Positions 10,481-19,661 of a stretch of DNA of 64,000 bases are shown here, piece by piece. The position numbers and the translations under genes were made by a program. Each line of letters starts with the position of its first letter. Positions within the stretch are counted from its first letter, which is position 1. The DNA is from Erwinia_E haradaeae_B (lineage in GTDB: Bacteria > Pseudomonadota > Gammaproteobacteria > Enterobacterales > Enterobacteriaceae): contig NZ_LR217730.1 of assembly GCF_900698985.1 (NCBI RefSeq), forward strand, positions 496,001 through 560,000. The letters run 5' to 3'. The notes under the pieces are model-generated. The model had not been told where the DNA came from and did no database searches. It saw nothing but the letters and a program-made list of their open reading frames with translations.

Positions 10481-11521
10481 ATGTCTTTTCAAAGAGCTTC
10501 ACTGAAACCTTGGAATACATTCGGTATTGATGTTTATGCTAATAACGTAACTATTATACATAATGTAGATTCTCTCTTTTATAAAAGTTTGGACAAGAGC
10601 GTCAGACGAAGTGAACCTATATTGTTTTTAGGTGAAGGGAGTAATGTACTTTTTTTACAGGATTTTCAAGGAAAAGTTTTCATTAATCGTATAAAAGGTA
10701 TTAGTTTTACAGAAACAACTCACACATGGTTGCTACATGTAGGGGCTGGAGAAAACTGGCATCAATTAGTTAAAACAACGTTATATAAAGGTCTAGCTGG
10801 GCTAGAAAATTTAGCACTAATTCCAGGTTGTGTAGGTTCAGCCCCGATTCAAAATATCGGTGCTTATGGTGTTGAATTAAAACAAGTTTGTGAGTATGTA
10901 GATATTCTTTTTTTAAATGATGGATCACATCAACGACTTAAAGTTGATGAATGCTGTTTTGGATATCGTGATAGTGTTTTTAAGCATCGTTATAAAAATC
11001 ATTATGTTATTATTGCTGTAGGTTTTAAATTAATAAAAAAGTGGCAGCCTGTATTAAGTTATGGTGTATTAAAAATGCTTAACCCGCAAACAGTTACACC
11101 GATGCAGGTTTTTCATGCTGTTTGTAAAATACGCCGTAGTAAGATACCTAATCCAAAATACATTGGTAATGCTGGTAGTTTTTTTAAAAATCCTTTAGTG
11201 ACATCACCGACCGCTTTTGATTTATTAACACTGCATCCAAAAATACCATATCGCCTAAAAAATAATGGTGATGTTATTCTATCAGCTGCTGGATTAATTG
11301 ATCAATGCGAACTCAAAGGATATCGGGTTGGTGGTGCAGCTGTTCATAATCAACAGGCGCTGGTTCTCATTAACACCGGCGCTGCCAGTAGTCAAGATAT
11401 CATAAACTTAGCTCGTATTATTCGTCGACGTGTAGGGGAGAAATTTAATATTTGGTTGGAGCCAGAGGTTTGTTTTATCGCTGCTCAAGGAAAAATAGAT
11501 TCTGTAGAGGTAATTACATGA
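10481..11521 (+). CDS. murB: UDP-N-acetylenolpyruvoylglucosamine reductase
   Basis: MurB reduces UDP-GlcNAc-enolpyruvate to UDP-MurNAc with NADPH and FAD, the second committed step of peptidoglycan synthesis. The 346-residue protein (E. coli 342) contains the FAD-binding segments GEGSNVLF near residue 45 and PGCVGSAPIQNIGAYGVE near 115, the YRDSVFK arginine, the proton-donor serine in GNAGSFFKNP near 230, and the C-terminal WLEPEV glutamate. AAAGG precedes the ATG. Its TGA overlaps the ATG of birA (ATGA), as expected of translational coupling, and the murB-birA order matches E. coli. The gene is intact although dapF, needed later for the peptide stem, is broken. Confidence 0.96.
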   Translation: MSFQRASLKPWNTFGIDVYANNVTIIHNVDSLFYKSLDKSVRRSEPILFLGEGSNVLFLQDFQGKVFINRIKGISFTETTHTWLLHVGAGENWHQLVKTTLYKGLAGLENLALIPGCVGSAPIQNIGAYGVELKQVCEYVDILFLNDGSHQRLKVDECCFGYRDSVFKHRYKNHYVIIAVGFKLIKKWQPVLSYGVLKMLNPQTVTPMQVFHAVCKIRRSKIPNPKYIGNAGSFFKNPLVTSPTAFDLLTLHPKIPYRLKNNGDVILSAAGLIDQCELKGYRVGGAAVHNQQALVLINTGAASSQDIINLARIIRRRVGEKFNIWLEPEVCFIAAQGKIDSVEVIT

Positions 11522-12405
11522 AAGATTGCACTTTACGAATTAAGCTGATTAAAATTTTATCAGATGGTAAAGTGTATTCAAAAATCCAGCTTGCCTATTA
11601 TATGGGTATAAGCTGTTCGGAGGTTTTATATCTTATAGCAATGTTAAGAGAGTGGAATATTCATATTTGTATATTAGATAATGAATATTATAGATTTGCA
11701 TGTTCGATGCAACTTTTAAATGAACAAAAAATTAATAAAGAGTTACTAGGTGGTCGCCTAGCGGTCATACCGGTTATTAACTCAACTAATCAATATTTAT
11801 TAGATACTGTATCTTATTTAAAATCAGGTGATACTTGTGCAGCTGAATACCAAAAGAATGGTCGCGGAAAACATGGAGCGCAATGGTTCTCACCTTTTGG
11901 GTCTAATTTATATTTTTCCATGTACTGGCGTTTAGATCAGAGTTTAATAGTGCCAGCAATAGGCCTAAGTCGATTGATTAGTATTGTTATCGCAAAAATT
12001 CTTCAGAAAGAAGGTGTTTCAGATATTAGGGTAAAATGGCCTAATGATATTTATTTGCATGATCGTAAATTAGCTGGGATTTTAGTAGAAATTAAAACGA
12101 AAACTGAAAATGTATTAGATGTAGTAATCGGTGCTGGTATTAATCTGTCAATGAAAAAACTAGCAAATAGCATTTTGATTAAAAACAGTTGGATAGACTT
12201 AGAAGAAACAGGAATGTGTATAGATAAAAACTCTTTATTAGTGAGTATTCTTAATACAATGTATATAGCATTAACAAAATTTGAACAATACGGGATGACT
12301 ATGGGTTATGAATCCACTATGTATATAGATAATTACATTAATGATTTTCTAGCACACATTAAAAGTGATCACAAACCGCAGAGTATTGTTGACCTAATTG
12401 AATAG
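11518..12405 (+). CDS. birA: Biotin-protein ligase, C-terminally truncated
   Basis: BirA makes biotinyl-AMP and attaches biotin to AccB; in E. coli its N-terminal helix-turn-helix also represses the bio operon. I start at the ATG overlapping the murB stop, giving 295 residues against 321 in E. coli. The N-terminal winged-helix region and the catalytic centre (STNQYLLD, WFSPFGSNLYFSM, VKWPNDIYLHDRKLAGILVE) are readable. Two oddities: the ligase loop reads GRGKHGAQW where E. coli has GRGRRGRKW, and a TAG ends the frame inside the small C-terminal domain. In-frame sequence after the TAG still recalls the lost tail (IVI-stop-PLMVSN for IIKPWMGGE) but carries several more stops, so the truncation is old. 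It may still be active or be early in decay. Confidence 0.8.
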   Translation: MKDCTLRIKLIKILSDGKVYSKIQLAYYMGISCSEVLYLIAMLREWNIHICILDNEYYRFACSMQLLNEQKINKELLGGRLAVIPVINSTNQYLLDTVSYLKSGDTCAAEYQKNGRGKHGAQWFSPFGSNLYFSMYWRLDQSLIVPAIGLSRLISIVIAKILQKEGVSDIRVKWPNDIYLHDRKLAGILVEIKTKTENVLDVVIGAGINLSMKKLANSILIKNSWIDLEETGMCIDKNSLLVSILNTMYIALTKFEQYGMTMGYESTMYIDNYINDFLAHIKSDHKPQSIVDLIE

Positions 12406-12499
12406 AATAAGTTAGATATAAAAATTGTGATTTAACCTTTAATGGTAAGTAATTAAGGGTTTTAACTTTAAAGACGAATTTTTAATGAACACTGGATTC

Positions 12500-12653
12500 A
12501 TAAATTTAAAACGTTCTGAATGAGCATTATATTTAATGTTTTAGAGTGCTCAAAAAAAGATATGTGTTGGTGTATATTAATAATAATTAGGATACAAGAT
12601 CCTATGATGATATATGGATTTACTGCATCAGAAGAACCAGGAGAATGTTTTAT
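12500..12653 (-). pseudogene. mreC: Possible mreC N-terminal remnant
   Basis: On the minus strand, just downstream of the mreB remnant where E. coli mreC lies, an open stretch reads IKHSPGSSDAVNPYIIIG then CILIIINIHQHISFFEHSKT, ending at TGA. It aligns, with two small gaps, to the E. coli MreC start (MKP-FSRGPS, a membrane segment with LGIII, then TFSQIRT). There is no start codon and the rest of the 367-residue protein is missing. Position after mreB raises the likelihood; sequence alone is weak. MreC would have been a periplasm-facing scaffold of the rod elongation complex. Confidence 0.45.
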
Positions 12654-12909
12654 TAAAAGTTGATTGTTATAATTATATTTTGTTTTCTTGAAACCCAGAG
12701 AATAGACTTAATACTTTTGTATTATAGGGTTAGTTCAATAGTCTAAATTTCTGGCAATTTTAAGTTATTAAGAAATACTCCATATTGATATTTTTTTTAC
12801 GGACTTTCCATTTGACGACATAGAGTTCTAAATACTACCAATATTAAGGAGTTTTTAGTGACACACCTATAATCATGCATAGTTCAGCGAATCTATATTA
12901 GTAAATTGA

Positions 12910-13951
12910 TATTCACTAAATAAGTCTTCGCTATAAACATTAATTATTTTTAAAGCTTTTTTTGTTGTTATGCGTTACACAAAATTAGCGGATCTTCTGC
13001 AATTACCATTGGAATTCCAGTTGTTTTTATTAATAAGTGATCAAGGTTTTGCAATAGAGCTTCTCTATCAGATAAGATCATGCCTCGTTTAAAAATATCA
13101 GATTCTTAGTTCAGGTGGGAATTGTTCTAAAGAATCCATGATGGCGCTAATAATACCAATTCATGATTCTTTTATGGCTTCTAAAATCTCTTGAAAGTTT
13201 CAAGTAACACTACGTGGAATACTTTCAACTAAAGTGCATGTTCGTGCTGCAATTTCTAGTGTATCATCTTCTGGATAGGCAGGACCAAGGCAATACTTAA
13301 TGCGCCCTGTAGTGGCTTAGCTAATCAAGGAACCATGATTATGCCTAAAATAGTTAATGATCACTTCATCAAATCGATCATCACCAATACGAACAGAAGA
13401 AAAATGTACTACATTATTTAATAACATTACTTCAGCTTTAGCAGGCCTTTTATTAATATCAATTACCACTCAACCAGTTACTCTAAAAACTGGCACTCTT
13501 GTGACAATAGAAAATTGCATAAACTTCTCCATCAAGAGCACTTTATGTGCACCAGTACCTTGGATAGATCATAAATTGCACAATGCTCTACTTATTTGTC
13601 TCCTGCTAGAATGTAGATAGCTATTTTTAGATTGGGGCGTCAAAAACTGTTATTGTGCATTTGTTTAATAAAGTGTCAGAGTATTGTTTTGGTAGCAAAA
13701 GAATCAGCCCTTACCTCATCTTTCATGGATAGAATCATAAAAATATTGCTAGGAGTGCGACCTAAGATATTTTTTATGTTATTACCAACTACTTCTATGC
13801 TTTTAGATGATCCAGTGCAATTATAACGGATAGAAAAAACAGAAGGTTGATTAAGTATAATTCCTTATTCTTTTGTCTATAGTAGAGCACTAATAGTAAC
13901 CAAGTCAATGAACGCATCATTAGAAAACATGCTATAAAATTTTTTCAAATA
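12910..13951 (-). pseudogene. mreB: Decayed rod-shape actin MreB
   Basis: The minus strand carries MreB almost end to end, broken by many stops and frameshifts: LKKFYSMFSNDAFIDL at the start (E. coli MLKKFRGMFSNDLSIDLG), NQPSVFSIR, NNIKNILGRTPSNI, FIKQMHNNSF, FSSVRIGDDRFDEVIINYFR near 13390, AYPEDDTLEI near 13270, EQFPPELR near 13110, TTGIPMVIAEDPLI near 12990, and ALKIINVYSEDLFSEY at the end. The phosphate loops around GGGTTE and the nucleotide motif GGGALL are lost. MreB polymers direct lateral wall synthesis in rods, so cells lacking another copy should be round or irregular. Open frames on the plus strand here are antisense shadows. Confidence 0.93.
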
Positions 13952-15143
13952 TACGATAAGGATTCTTCTTTAAACTAAAAATGATATTTAATACAATATT
14001 GTATTAATCTACTTTTTTAAATAAGCTTATAATTGGCGTAAATTAATATTTACGACAAGGTTCTACTCATATTAAAAGTAAATTATATTTTATCATAGGT
14101 GGAGATTTATTTAAAAATTTACACTTTAATAGTAGTATTAGTTGATTAATTAAAATTATGGTAGAAAATTTTATTTATTAAATATTATTGAGTGAGTAAT
14201 CGTGTTAGTAATTCTGATTCAATAATAATCGCATAGAATATAACTACTGTATTTATAGATATATAGATATTATATCATGTGCGTTTAGTGTTATTAGATG
14301 GGTTGTATTGTGATAGCATTGAATAAAAGAATATTAGCATTATGTAATAAGATTTTTTACAAAATGCAAAGTTCAGAATAACTATGAAGGTCCATGTTTT
14401 ATATATGATATTGAAAATTTTAGTTTAAGATATCGCGAGATAGGTAGTATGTAATATTGTATGTTAATATAATTTATATTACTTAAATATCATTAGAATA
14501 GATGAGCTTTATCTTTTAAGATAATTTAAGATATATTTAAGGATTGATGCCTTGTGTAGATATATTGTTTTCTATTCAGTTTTAGAGTTTTATATGATTA
14601 AGATTTTTTAAAATTTTTCTATACAAGTGATTCATACAAGTGAGTAATAATTAATCATACAGTTTTACTGTAATTAAAAATATGTATGTGGTGTTTTTAA
14701 TTAAAAATTATATTTTCATGAAATTTTCTTTTAATCATATTATGGAGATACCTATTTTTATCTTAATTTTTTATTATTTTATTAGGAATAAGGTTTTTAT
14801 TATAGTAATATTATTTAATAATATAATTAATGTTAGTAACTTGCTATATTAAGATTGATTATATTTTAAAAAATTTTAATTATCTTTAGTGTTTAGGCAC
14901 AGATTCTATTCAATTCTACATATAGAACAAGATATTAATTTAGCATAAAGAAGTAAAAGAAGCGCTTTAAGCGTATAATTTATTTTGTAGCTTATTATTA
15001 TTTAACAATAATCAGACATATTTTTATAAGAATATATTTATAGTAAGGTAGACATTGTAGTATGATATTAGATATCATTCTTAAAATTAACATGTAACTA
15101 ATGTTATTATTAAAATCTTTTAAATATTTAGTTTTTATTTAAT
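13952..15143. other. AT-rich stretch upstream of mreB remnant
   Basis: No gene or remnant recognised in about 1.2 kb. In E. coli csrD lies upstream of mreB; no trace is visible by eye. The last bases before 15144 should contain the promoter of the tRNA-Val gene. Confidence 0.5.
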
Positions 15144-15220
15144 GCGTCCGTAGCTCAGTTGGTTAGAGCACCACCTTGACATGGTGGGGGTCAGTGGTTC
15201 GAGTCTGCTCGGACGCACCA
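15144..15220 (+). tRNA. tRNA-Val (anticodon GAC)
   Basis: A 77-base cloverleaf with acceptor GCGTCCG/CGGACGC, anticodon stem CCACC/GGTGG around loop TTGACAT (anticodon GAC, reads GUC and GUU), T-loop TTCGAGT and an encoded CCA end. The sequence closely follows E. coli valV/valW. The T-stem contains two G-T wobble pairs in place of Watson-Crick pairs. It stands alone between gene-free stretches. Confidence 0.97.
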
Positions 15221-15794
15221 AAATTATTATATTAATATGGTACATATATCACTAATTTATATGATAAAATTGTGTTTTTTATAATTAATAATAAAATTTA
15301 ATAGGTATCTTTAAAAGATAACAGGTGTGACTGAAATATAAGTCATTTTATTTTTTTTATATACCACTAGGAGCGGTTTGTTTGATGTATAGTTAAAATG
15401 AATTATTATGTGCAAACAAACACGAAATATTTTAGGTTTAATAAGGTTTTTGATTTTTGTTTTTGATAATATTTCTTCCGTAGTAGAAGAATATTGAGTA
15501 TTCATTCAAAAAAAATTACTATAACAATTATCAATAAATCATCTTAAGATATATTTTTATAAAGGTTGAATTTTATAAAATATTAATCCTTCATAAAACG
15601 ATAGTGCATAACAGTTTAGAAAAGATTTTCTATAATAATATTATCTGTAATTATATCAACAGAATGCAAAAATACATTATATATAAAATATATTCTGTAA
15701 ATATATAATTATGAATAATTACTATAACTGTAATATTATAATTTATAAAAATATCGATTCAAAGTGATTTACTGATTATTTTTAAAAAATAAAA
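15221..15794. other. Gene-free stretch between tRNA-Val and tatD
   Basis: 574 bases with no supported gene. A 64-codon frame on the minus strand (15311-15505) lacks any recognisable family motif and is probably chance. Confidence 0.5.
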
Positions 15795-16601
15795 TTAAAT
15801 TATAATATCTCTAATATTTGATGAGAGATTAAATAATGCATGGGCATTACAAGTCGTTTGATGAGATAAATTTACAATATTATCTTCGCGTAATATAGCA
15901 ACTTTTTGCATAATATGGGGTAAAAAACTAGGTTCATTTCGTCTAGAGGATGGCATAGGAAAAATATCCTTTGGTATTAACCAAGGTGAATCTGTTTCTA
16001 TCACTAAACGATTAGATGGGATTAAAGGTATTAATTTACACAAGTCTGCTCCTCTTTTTGTATCGCATATCCAACCTGTAATACCAATATAAAAATCATT
16101 CTCTAAATAAACCTCCAATTCTGATTGCGTTCCTGTAAAGCAATGTACTAAAACTGCTTTTAGAGTAGGAATCCAAGGTGAAAGAATCGACATAAAATCT
16201 TTATGAGCATTACGACAGTGCAAAAAAACTGGCATGTGAAGCTCTATTGCTAGCTCAATCTGAGCTTGGAATGCATACATTTGTTCTTTTTTTGTAGAAA
16301 AATTACGATAAAAATCTAGACCACATTCTCCTACGGCTACAATACAAGGATGGATTACTAATTTACGCATTTCAGAGTTAATTTTTTTTGACCATGTGCT
16401 AGCATAATGAGGATGAATACCAATCGTAGACCATAAATACTTCACATCTTTTTCGGCCAGTATGATTGCTTGACGACTATTTAACATAGTTGTGCCAATA
16501 ATAATCATCCCAGTTACTCCGGCTTCATGTGCACGCTGTACTACTTTATCATAATCCCTAATAAATTCCTGACTTGTTAAATTCACTCCAATATCAAACA
16601 T
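15795..16601 (-). CDS. tatD: TatD family metal-dependent deoxyribonuclease
   Basis: TatD is a cytosolic TIM-barrel hydrolase with 3'-5' exonuclease activity, implicated in DNA repair under oxidative stress. The 268-residue protein begins MFDIGVNLTSQEF, the enterobacterial TatD variant in which the HxH of the superfamily is replaced, and has GECGLDFYRNFS near residue 93, FLHCRNAH near 127, the HCFTG motif near 153 and the metal-ligand ETDSPWL near 204. That pattern separates it from YcfH and YjjV, whose N-termini carry HCHLD-like motifs. Length matches the family (260-264 aa). It follows mtnN on the same strand after 346 bp; the tatABC genes are not here. Confidence 0.9.
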   Translation of the reverse strand: MFDIGVNLTSQEFIRDYDKVVQRAHEAGVTGMIIIGTTMLNSRQAIILAEKDVKYLWSTIGIHPHYASTWSKKINSEMRKLVIHPCIVAVGECGLDFYRNFSTKKEQMYAFQAQIELAIELHMPVFLHCRNAHKDFMSILSPWIPTLKAVLVHCFTGTQSELEVYLENDFYIGITGWICDTKRGADLCKLIPLIPSNRLVIETDSPWLIPKDIFPMPSSRRNEPSFLPHIMQKVAILREDNIVNLSHQTTCNAHALFNLSSNIRDIII

Positions 16602-16947
16602 TATTATATCCTATTTCTAAATATCAAATACAAAAACTGGTGATAGTGAATACATATATTAATAGCATTAATAATCATTTAACAACATGTTAATATTCTA
16701 TATTTATATAGAATATAGGATACATAAGTAAATTATACATTTGATGCAGAAATGTAATAAAAGAAAAGTGTTAGGAAGAGCTAAAAATTCATATTAACTA
16801 ATCTTATATTTTTTCATTATATAGTGAATCAGTTCATTATGGAATAGCATGAATTACAATCTTAAAATAATTTTTATAGATCTTTATATAAAAAATTACT
16901 TTATAATTATGGGAAATAATGATAGATAGTAAATTTACTATTCTGTA
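16602..16947. other. Gene-free stretch between mtnN and tatD
   Basis: 346 bases, very AT rich, no coding or RNA gene seen. It may hold the tatD promoter (minus strand). Confidence 0.5.
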
Positions 16948-17640
16948 TTATATAAGATAAGTTAATATATTTTTAGCCACTAATGAGGATTTTTGCGCGG
17001 CTTCATTTAAAAAAGTATGAAAGTTGTTAGGTGATCTACTGTTGGCAAAATCAGAAATAGAACGTATGATAATAAAAGGAATATTACATTGATAGCATAC
17101 ATGACCAATAGCAGCAGCTTCCATATCGACTGCAATGGCTTCAGGAAAAGAATATCGAATGCGTTGAAGTGATTCATTTCCTTGAATAAAGGAATCTCCG
17201 GTAACTATAATTCCTTGAATCGCAAAAAGATTTAGCTTTTGAATACAAGATTCCGCGATAGTCATTAAATGATGATCAGCGTAAAACAAAAAAGGACAAT
17301 TTGGAACTTGTCCTAATTGACCACCATAAGCTGTGACATCTACATCATGATAATGGACTGCACTGGCAATAACAATATCTCCTATTTTGAATTTAGGATG
17401 CAGGCTTCCTGCTGAACCAATATTAATAAGTATATTAATTTTATATAGGCTAATTAATAATGTACAACTTAATGCTGCTAAAACTTTACCGATACCTGAT
17501 TTTATAAGAAAAATTTCTACTCCACCTAATATCCCGCTATCAATTTCAGCACCAGATAAATATATCTTTTTTCTTTTTTTTATTTGATGACGAAGTATAT
17601 TTACTTCTTCTTCCATGGCTCCAATTATTCCAACTTTCAT
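16948..17640 (-). CDS. mtnN: MTA/SAH nucleosidase
   Basis: MtnN (Pfs) hydrolyses 5'-methylthioadenosine, S-adenosylhomocysteine and 5'-deoxyadenosine, clearing by-products of methylation and of radical-SAM enzymes such as LipA, which is also in this window. The catalytic residues sit in GAMEEEV near residue 10, VDMEAAAIGHVC near 170 and the aspartate of ISDFAN near 195; the purine phosphorylase fold signature GSAGSL is near 75. A longer frame reaches 17685 but I start at the ATG at 17640, giving 230 residues (E. coli 232) and the conserved start MKVGIIGAMEEEV. GGAG lies about 12 bases upstream. Confidence 0.95.
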   Translation of the reverse strand: MKVGIIGAMEEEVNILRHQIKKRKKIYLSGAEIDSGILGGVEIFLIKSGIGKVLAALSCTLLISLYKINILINIGSAGSLHPKFKIGDIVIASAVHYHDVDVTAYGGQLGQVPNCPFLFYADHHLMTIAESCIQKLNLFAIQGIIVTGDSFIQGNESLQRIRYSFPEAIAVDMEAAAIGHVCYQCNIPFIIIRSISDFANSRSPNNFHTFLNEAAQKSSLVAKNILTYLI

Positions 17641-17883
17641 AGCGATACTTTGCTCCGGTTTATTATTATAATATGAAGATGTCATGAAGATTTTTATATT
17701 TTATTTTAATATCAACGCTGATAGTGGTTCTTTTTATCTCTTATCTTTTCTTTCCGTGAGACTTTTTTGAAAATTATTCAATGTAATATTATAAGTTATT
17801 TTCATTATAAAAATTTTAATTTTTTATTTCTATAAATATAAACTATATATTAATAAACATATTTTATTAACAAATTTATCAAT

Positions 17884-17960
17884 TGGTCGGCGAGAGAGGA
17901 TTTGAACCTCCGACCCACTGGTCCCAAACCAGTTGCGCTACCAAGCTGCGCTACTCGCCG
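17884..17960 (-). tRNA. tRNA-Pro (anticodon TGG)
   Basis: A 77-base cloverleaf on the minus strand with acceptor CGGCGAG/CTCGCCG, anticodon loop TTTGGGA within stem CTGG/CCAG (anticodon TGG) and an encoded CCA. It matches E. coli proM and forms, with the next three genes, the same Arg-His-Leu-Pro order as E. coli argX-hisR-leuT-proM. Confidence 0.97.
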
Positions 17961-18014
17961 TATATTGTTCTAAAATAAGTCATCATTAGAGGATGAAATA
18001 TTATTTCATTGAGG

Positions 18015-18102
18015 TGGTGCGAAGAGAGGGACTTGAACCCTCACGTCTTTTAAGGACACTAACACCTGAAGCTAGCGCGTCTACCAATTTCGCCACCTTC
18101 GC
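18015..18102 (-). tRNA. tRNA-Leu (anticodon CAG)
   Basis: An 88-base class II tRNA with a long variable arm, acceptor starting GCGAAGG, anticodon loop TTCAGGT (anticodon CAG) and encoded CCA; counterpart of E. coli leuT. The last acceptor pair is a G-T wobble. Third gene of the Arg-His-Leu-Pro cluster in the direction of transcription. Confidence 0.96.
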
Positions 18103-18116
18103 ATAAAATATAAATC

Positions 18117-18193
18117 TGGGGTGGCTAATGGGGCTCGAACCCATGACAACTGGAATCACAATCCAGGACTCTACCAACTGAGCTATAGCCACC
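18117..18193 (-). tRNA. tRNA-His (anticodon GTG)
   Basis: A 77-base cloverleaf including the extra 5' G(-1) that marks tRNA-His, facing a C discriminator; anticodon loop TTGTGAT (anticodon GTG) and encoded CCA. It corresponds to E. coli hisR and lies between tRNA-Arg and tRNA-Leu. Confidence 0.97.
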
Positions 18194-18265
18194 ATAATAA
18201 CTATATTATTTTTTTAGCCTTACCAGTACAAGATGGTCATCTTAAGTACTGCAGAATAATTTTGA

Positions 18266-18342
18266 TGGTGCGCCCGACAGGATTTGAACCTGTAACCTTT
18301 GCCTCCGGAGGGCAGCGCTCTATCCAATTGAGCTACGAGTGC
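18266..18342 (-). tRNA. tRNA-Arg (anticodon CCG), mismatched stems
   Basis: A 77-base gene corresponding to E. coli argX: anticodon loop CTCCGGA (anticodon CCG, reads only CGG), T-loop TTCAAAT and encoded CCA. The 5' acceptor strand GCACTCG against 3' strand CGGGCGC leaves an A-C mismatch at 3-70 and a T-G wobble at 5-68, and the anticodon stem CTGCC/GGCAA has a C-A mismatch at 27-43. E. coli argX has none of these. CGG should be very rare in this AT-rich genome, so selection on this tRNA may be relaxed, yet the fold remains recognisable. Confidence 0.9.
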
Positions 18343-18523
18343 AAAATATACAAAATAATATTCTACTTGGCAGAATTTATCTTGTCTACTTTTTTTATAA
18401 AATTTCGTAGTATAGATTTTTGATAGATCATAAAATATTCTCTATTATAAAACATATATATTCTTCTTTAAGTATAATGAAGATCAAAATTTTAATAGCA
18501 GGTCTAAACATAAGAAATCGTAA

Positions 18524-18796
18524 CTAAAGATTTTTTTTTGTATCTGTTTCAGGAAATGTAATATTCAACTCAAGAATGGAGATATCTTCATATTTTTGAT
18601 CTAACTTCACATTTAACATATGCGGATTAATTATGAAGTATTTATCAATTACTTTTAATAAATCTATTTTTAATTGAGGTAAATAATGTGGTTCGCTCTC
18701 TCCTTTTCTTCTCTCTGCTACAATAATTTGTAAACGCTGCTTCGCTATGCTAGCTGTATTTTTTTTACGGGATATAAAATAATTGAGAAAGGCCAT
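18524..18796 (-). CDS. minE: Cell division topological factor MinE
   Basis: MinE drives pole-to-pole oscillation of MinC-MinD by stimulating the MinD ATPase, so that division happens at midcell. The 90-residue protein (E. coli 88) has the membrane-binding, MinD-contacting N-terminal part with FLNYFISRKKNTASIAK-like sequence and IIVAERR near residue 24, followed by PHYLPQLKIDLL and the dimerisation domain. GGAGG lies six bases before the ATG. The minD stop is three bases upstream, the usual minCDE operon arrangement. Confidence 0.96.
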   Translation of the reverse strand: MAFLNYFISRKKNTASIAKQRLQIIVAERRKGESEPHYLPQLKIDLLKVIDKYFIINPHMLNVKLDQKYEDISILELNITFPETDTKKNL

Positions 18797-18799
18797 GGT

Positions 18800-19612
18800 T
18801 TACCCTCCAAACCAGCGCTGCAGAAAGTTTTTTCTTTCTTCTGTAATAAATCGAAATGGACGTGATTCTCCAAGTAAGCGAGCGACAGTATCAGTATATG
18901 CTTGACCTGCATTAGATTTAGGATCAAGTATCACTGACTTACCCTGATTCGAGGCACGTAGTACTGATTTGTCTTCAGGAATTACTCCAGTTAGCGGAAT
19001 ACGTAGGATATCTAGAACATCTTCTATACTGAGCATATCACCACAGTTAACCCGTCTTGGGTTGTAGCGTGTTATCAGTAGATGTTCTTTAATTGGTTCT
19101 ATATTATTTTCTGCTCGCCTAGATTTAGACGAGAGAATGCCGAGGATTCGATCAGAATCACGCACAGAAGATACTTCTGGGTTGGTGGTAATAATAGCCT
19201 CATCAGCAAAGTACAGCGCCATTAGAGCACCAGTTTCAATGCCAGCTGGTGAGTCACAGATGATAAAATCAAAGGCCATATTGTGTAGATCCTCTAGAAC
19301 TTTTTCGACACCAGAGCGACTTAGCACATCTTTATCACGGGTTTGTGAGGCAGGCAAAATAAAAAGATTTTTAGTATTTTTATCTTTAATTAAAGCTTGA
19401 TTTAGAGAGATATCACCATGTATAACGTTTATAAAGTCGTATACCACACGGCGCTCGCACCCCATGATTACATCAAGGTTACGCAAACCAATATCAAAAT
19501 CAATGACTATAATTTTTTTACCTTTCTTTGCTAAACCGGTTGCAATAGCAGCACTGGATGTGGTTTTGCCTACACCGCCCTTGCCAGACGTAACAACAAT
19601 TATGCGTGACAT
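18800..19612 (-). CDS. minD: Septum-site determining ATPase MinD
   Basis: MinD is a membrane-cycling ATPase that recruits MinC. The 270-residue protein (same as E. coli) has the deviant Walker A motif GKGGVGKTTS with lysines near residues 11 and 16, the switch segments DFDIGLRNLD near 40 and DSPAGIE near 120, and the C-terminal amphipathic membrane-targeting helix NFLQRWFGG. It is the middle gene of minC-minD-minE, 49 bp after minC and 3 bp before minE. All functional landmarks are kept, in contrast to the decayed mreB in the same window. Confidence 0.97.
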   Translation of the reverse strand: MSRIIVVTSGKGGVGKTTSSAAIATGLAKKGKKIIVIDFDIGLRNLDVIMGCERRVVYDFINVIHGDISLNQALIKDKNTKNLFILPASQTRDKDVLSRSGVEKVLEDLHNMAFDFIICDSPAGIETGALMALYFADEAIITTNPEVSSVRDSDRILGILSSKSRRAENNIEPIKEHLLITRYNPRRVNCGDMLSIEDVLDILRIPLTGVIPEDKSVLRASNQGKSVILDPKSNAGQAYTDTVARLLGESRPFRFITEERKNFLQRWFGG

Positions 19613-19661
19613 ATATAAGTTTTCCTTACAATCTTAAAAAGACAAGGTAACTAAGAGATGC

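Noticed and set aside
13357..13826. Two open frames on the plus strand (87 and 64 codons)
   Set aside because: They lie antisense to the decayed mreB; their openness follows from the reverse complement of former coding sequence and they match no family.
15311..15505. 64-codon frame on the minus strand next to tRNA-Val
   Set aside because: No family resemblance and composition of random AT-rich DNA.
18001..18423. Open frames of 64 and 100 codons across the Pro-Leu-His-Arg tRNA cluster
   Set aside because: They are translations of tRNA genes, a well-known artefact.
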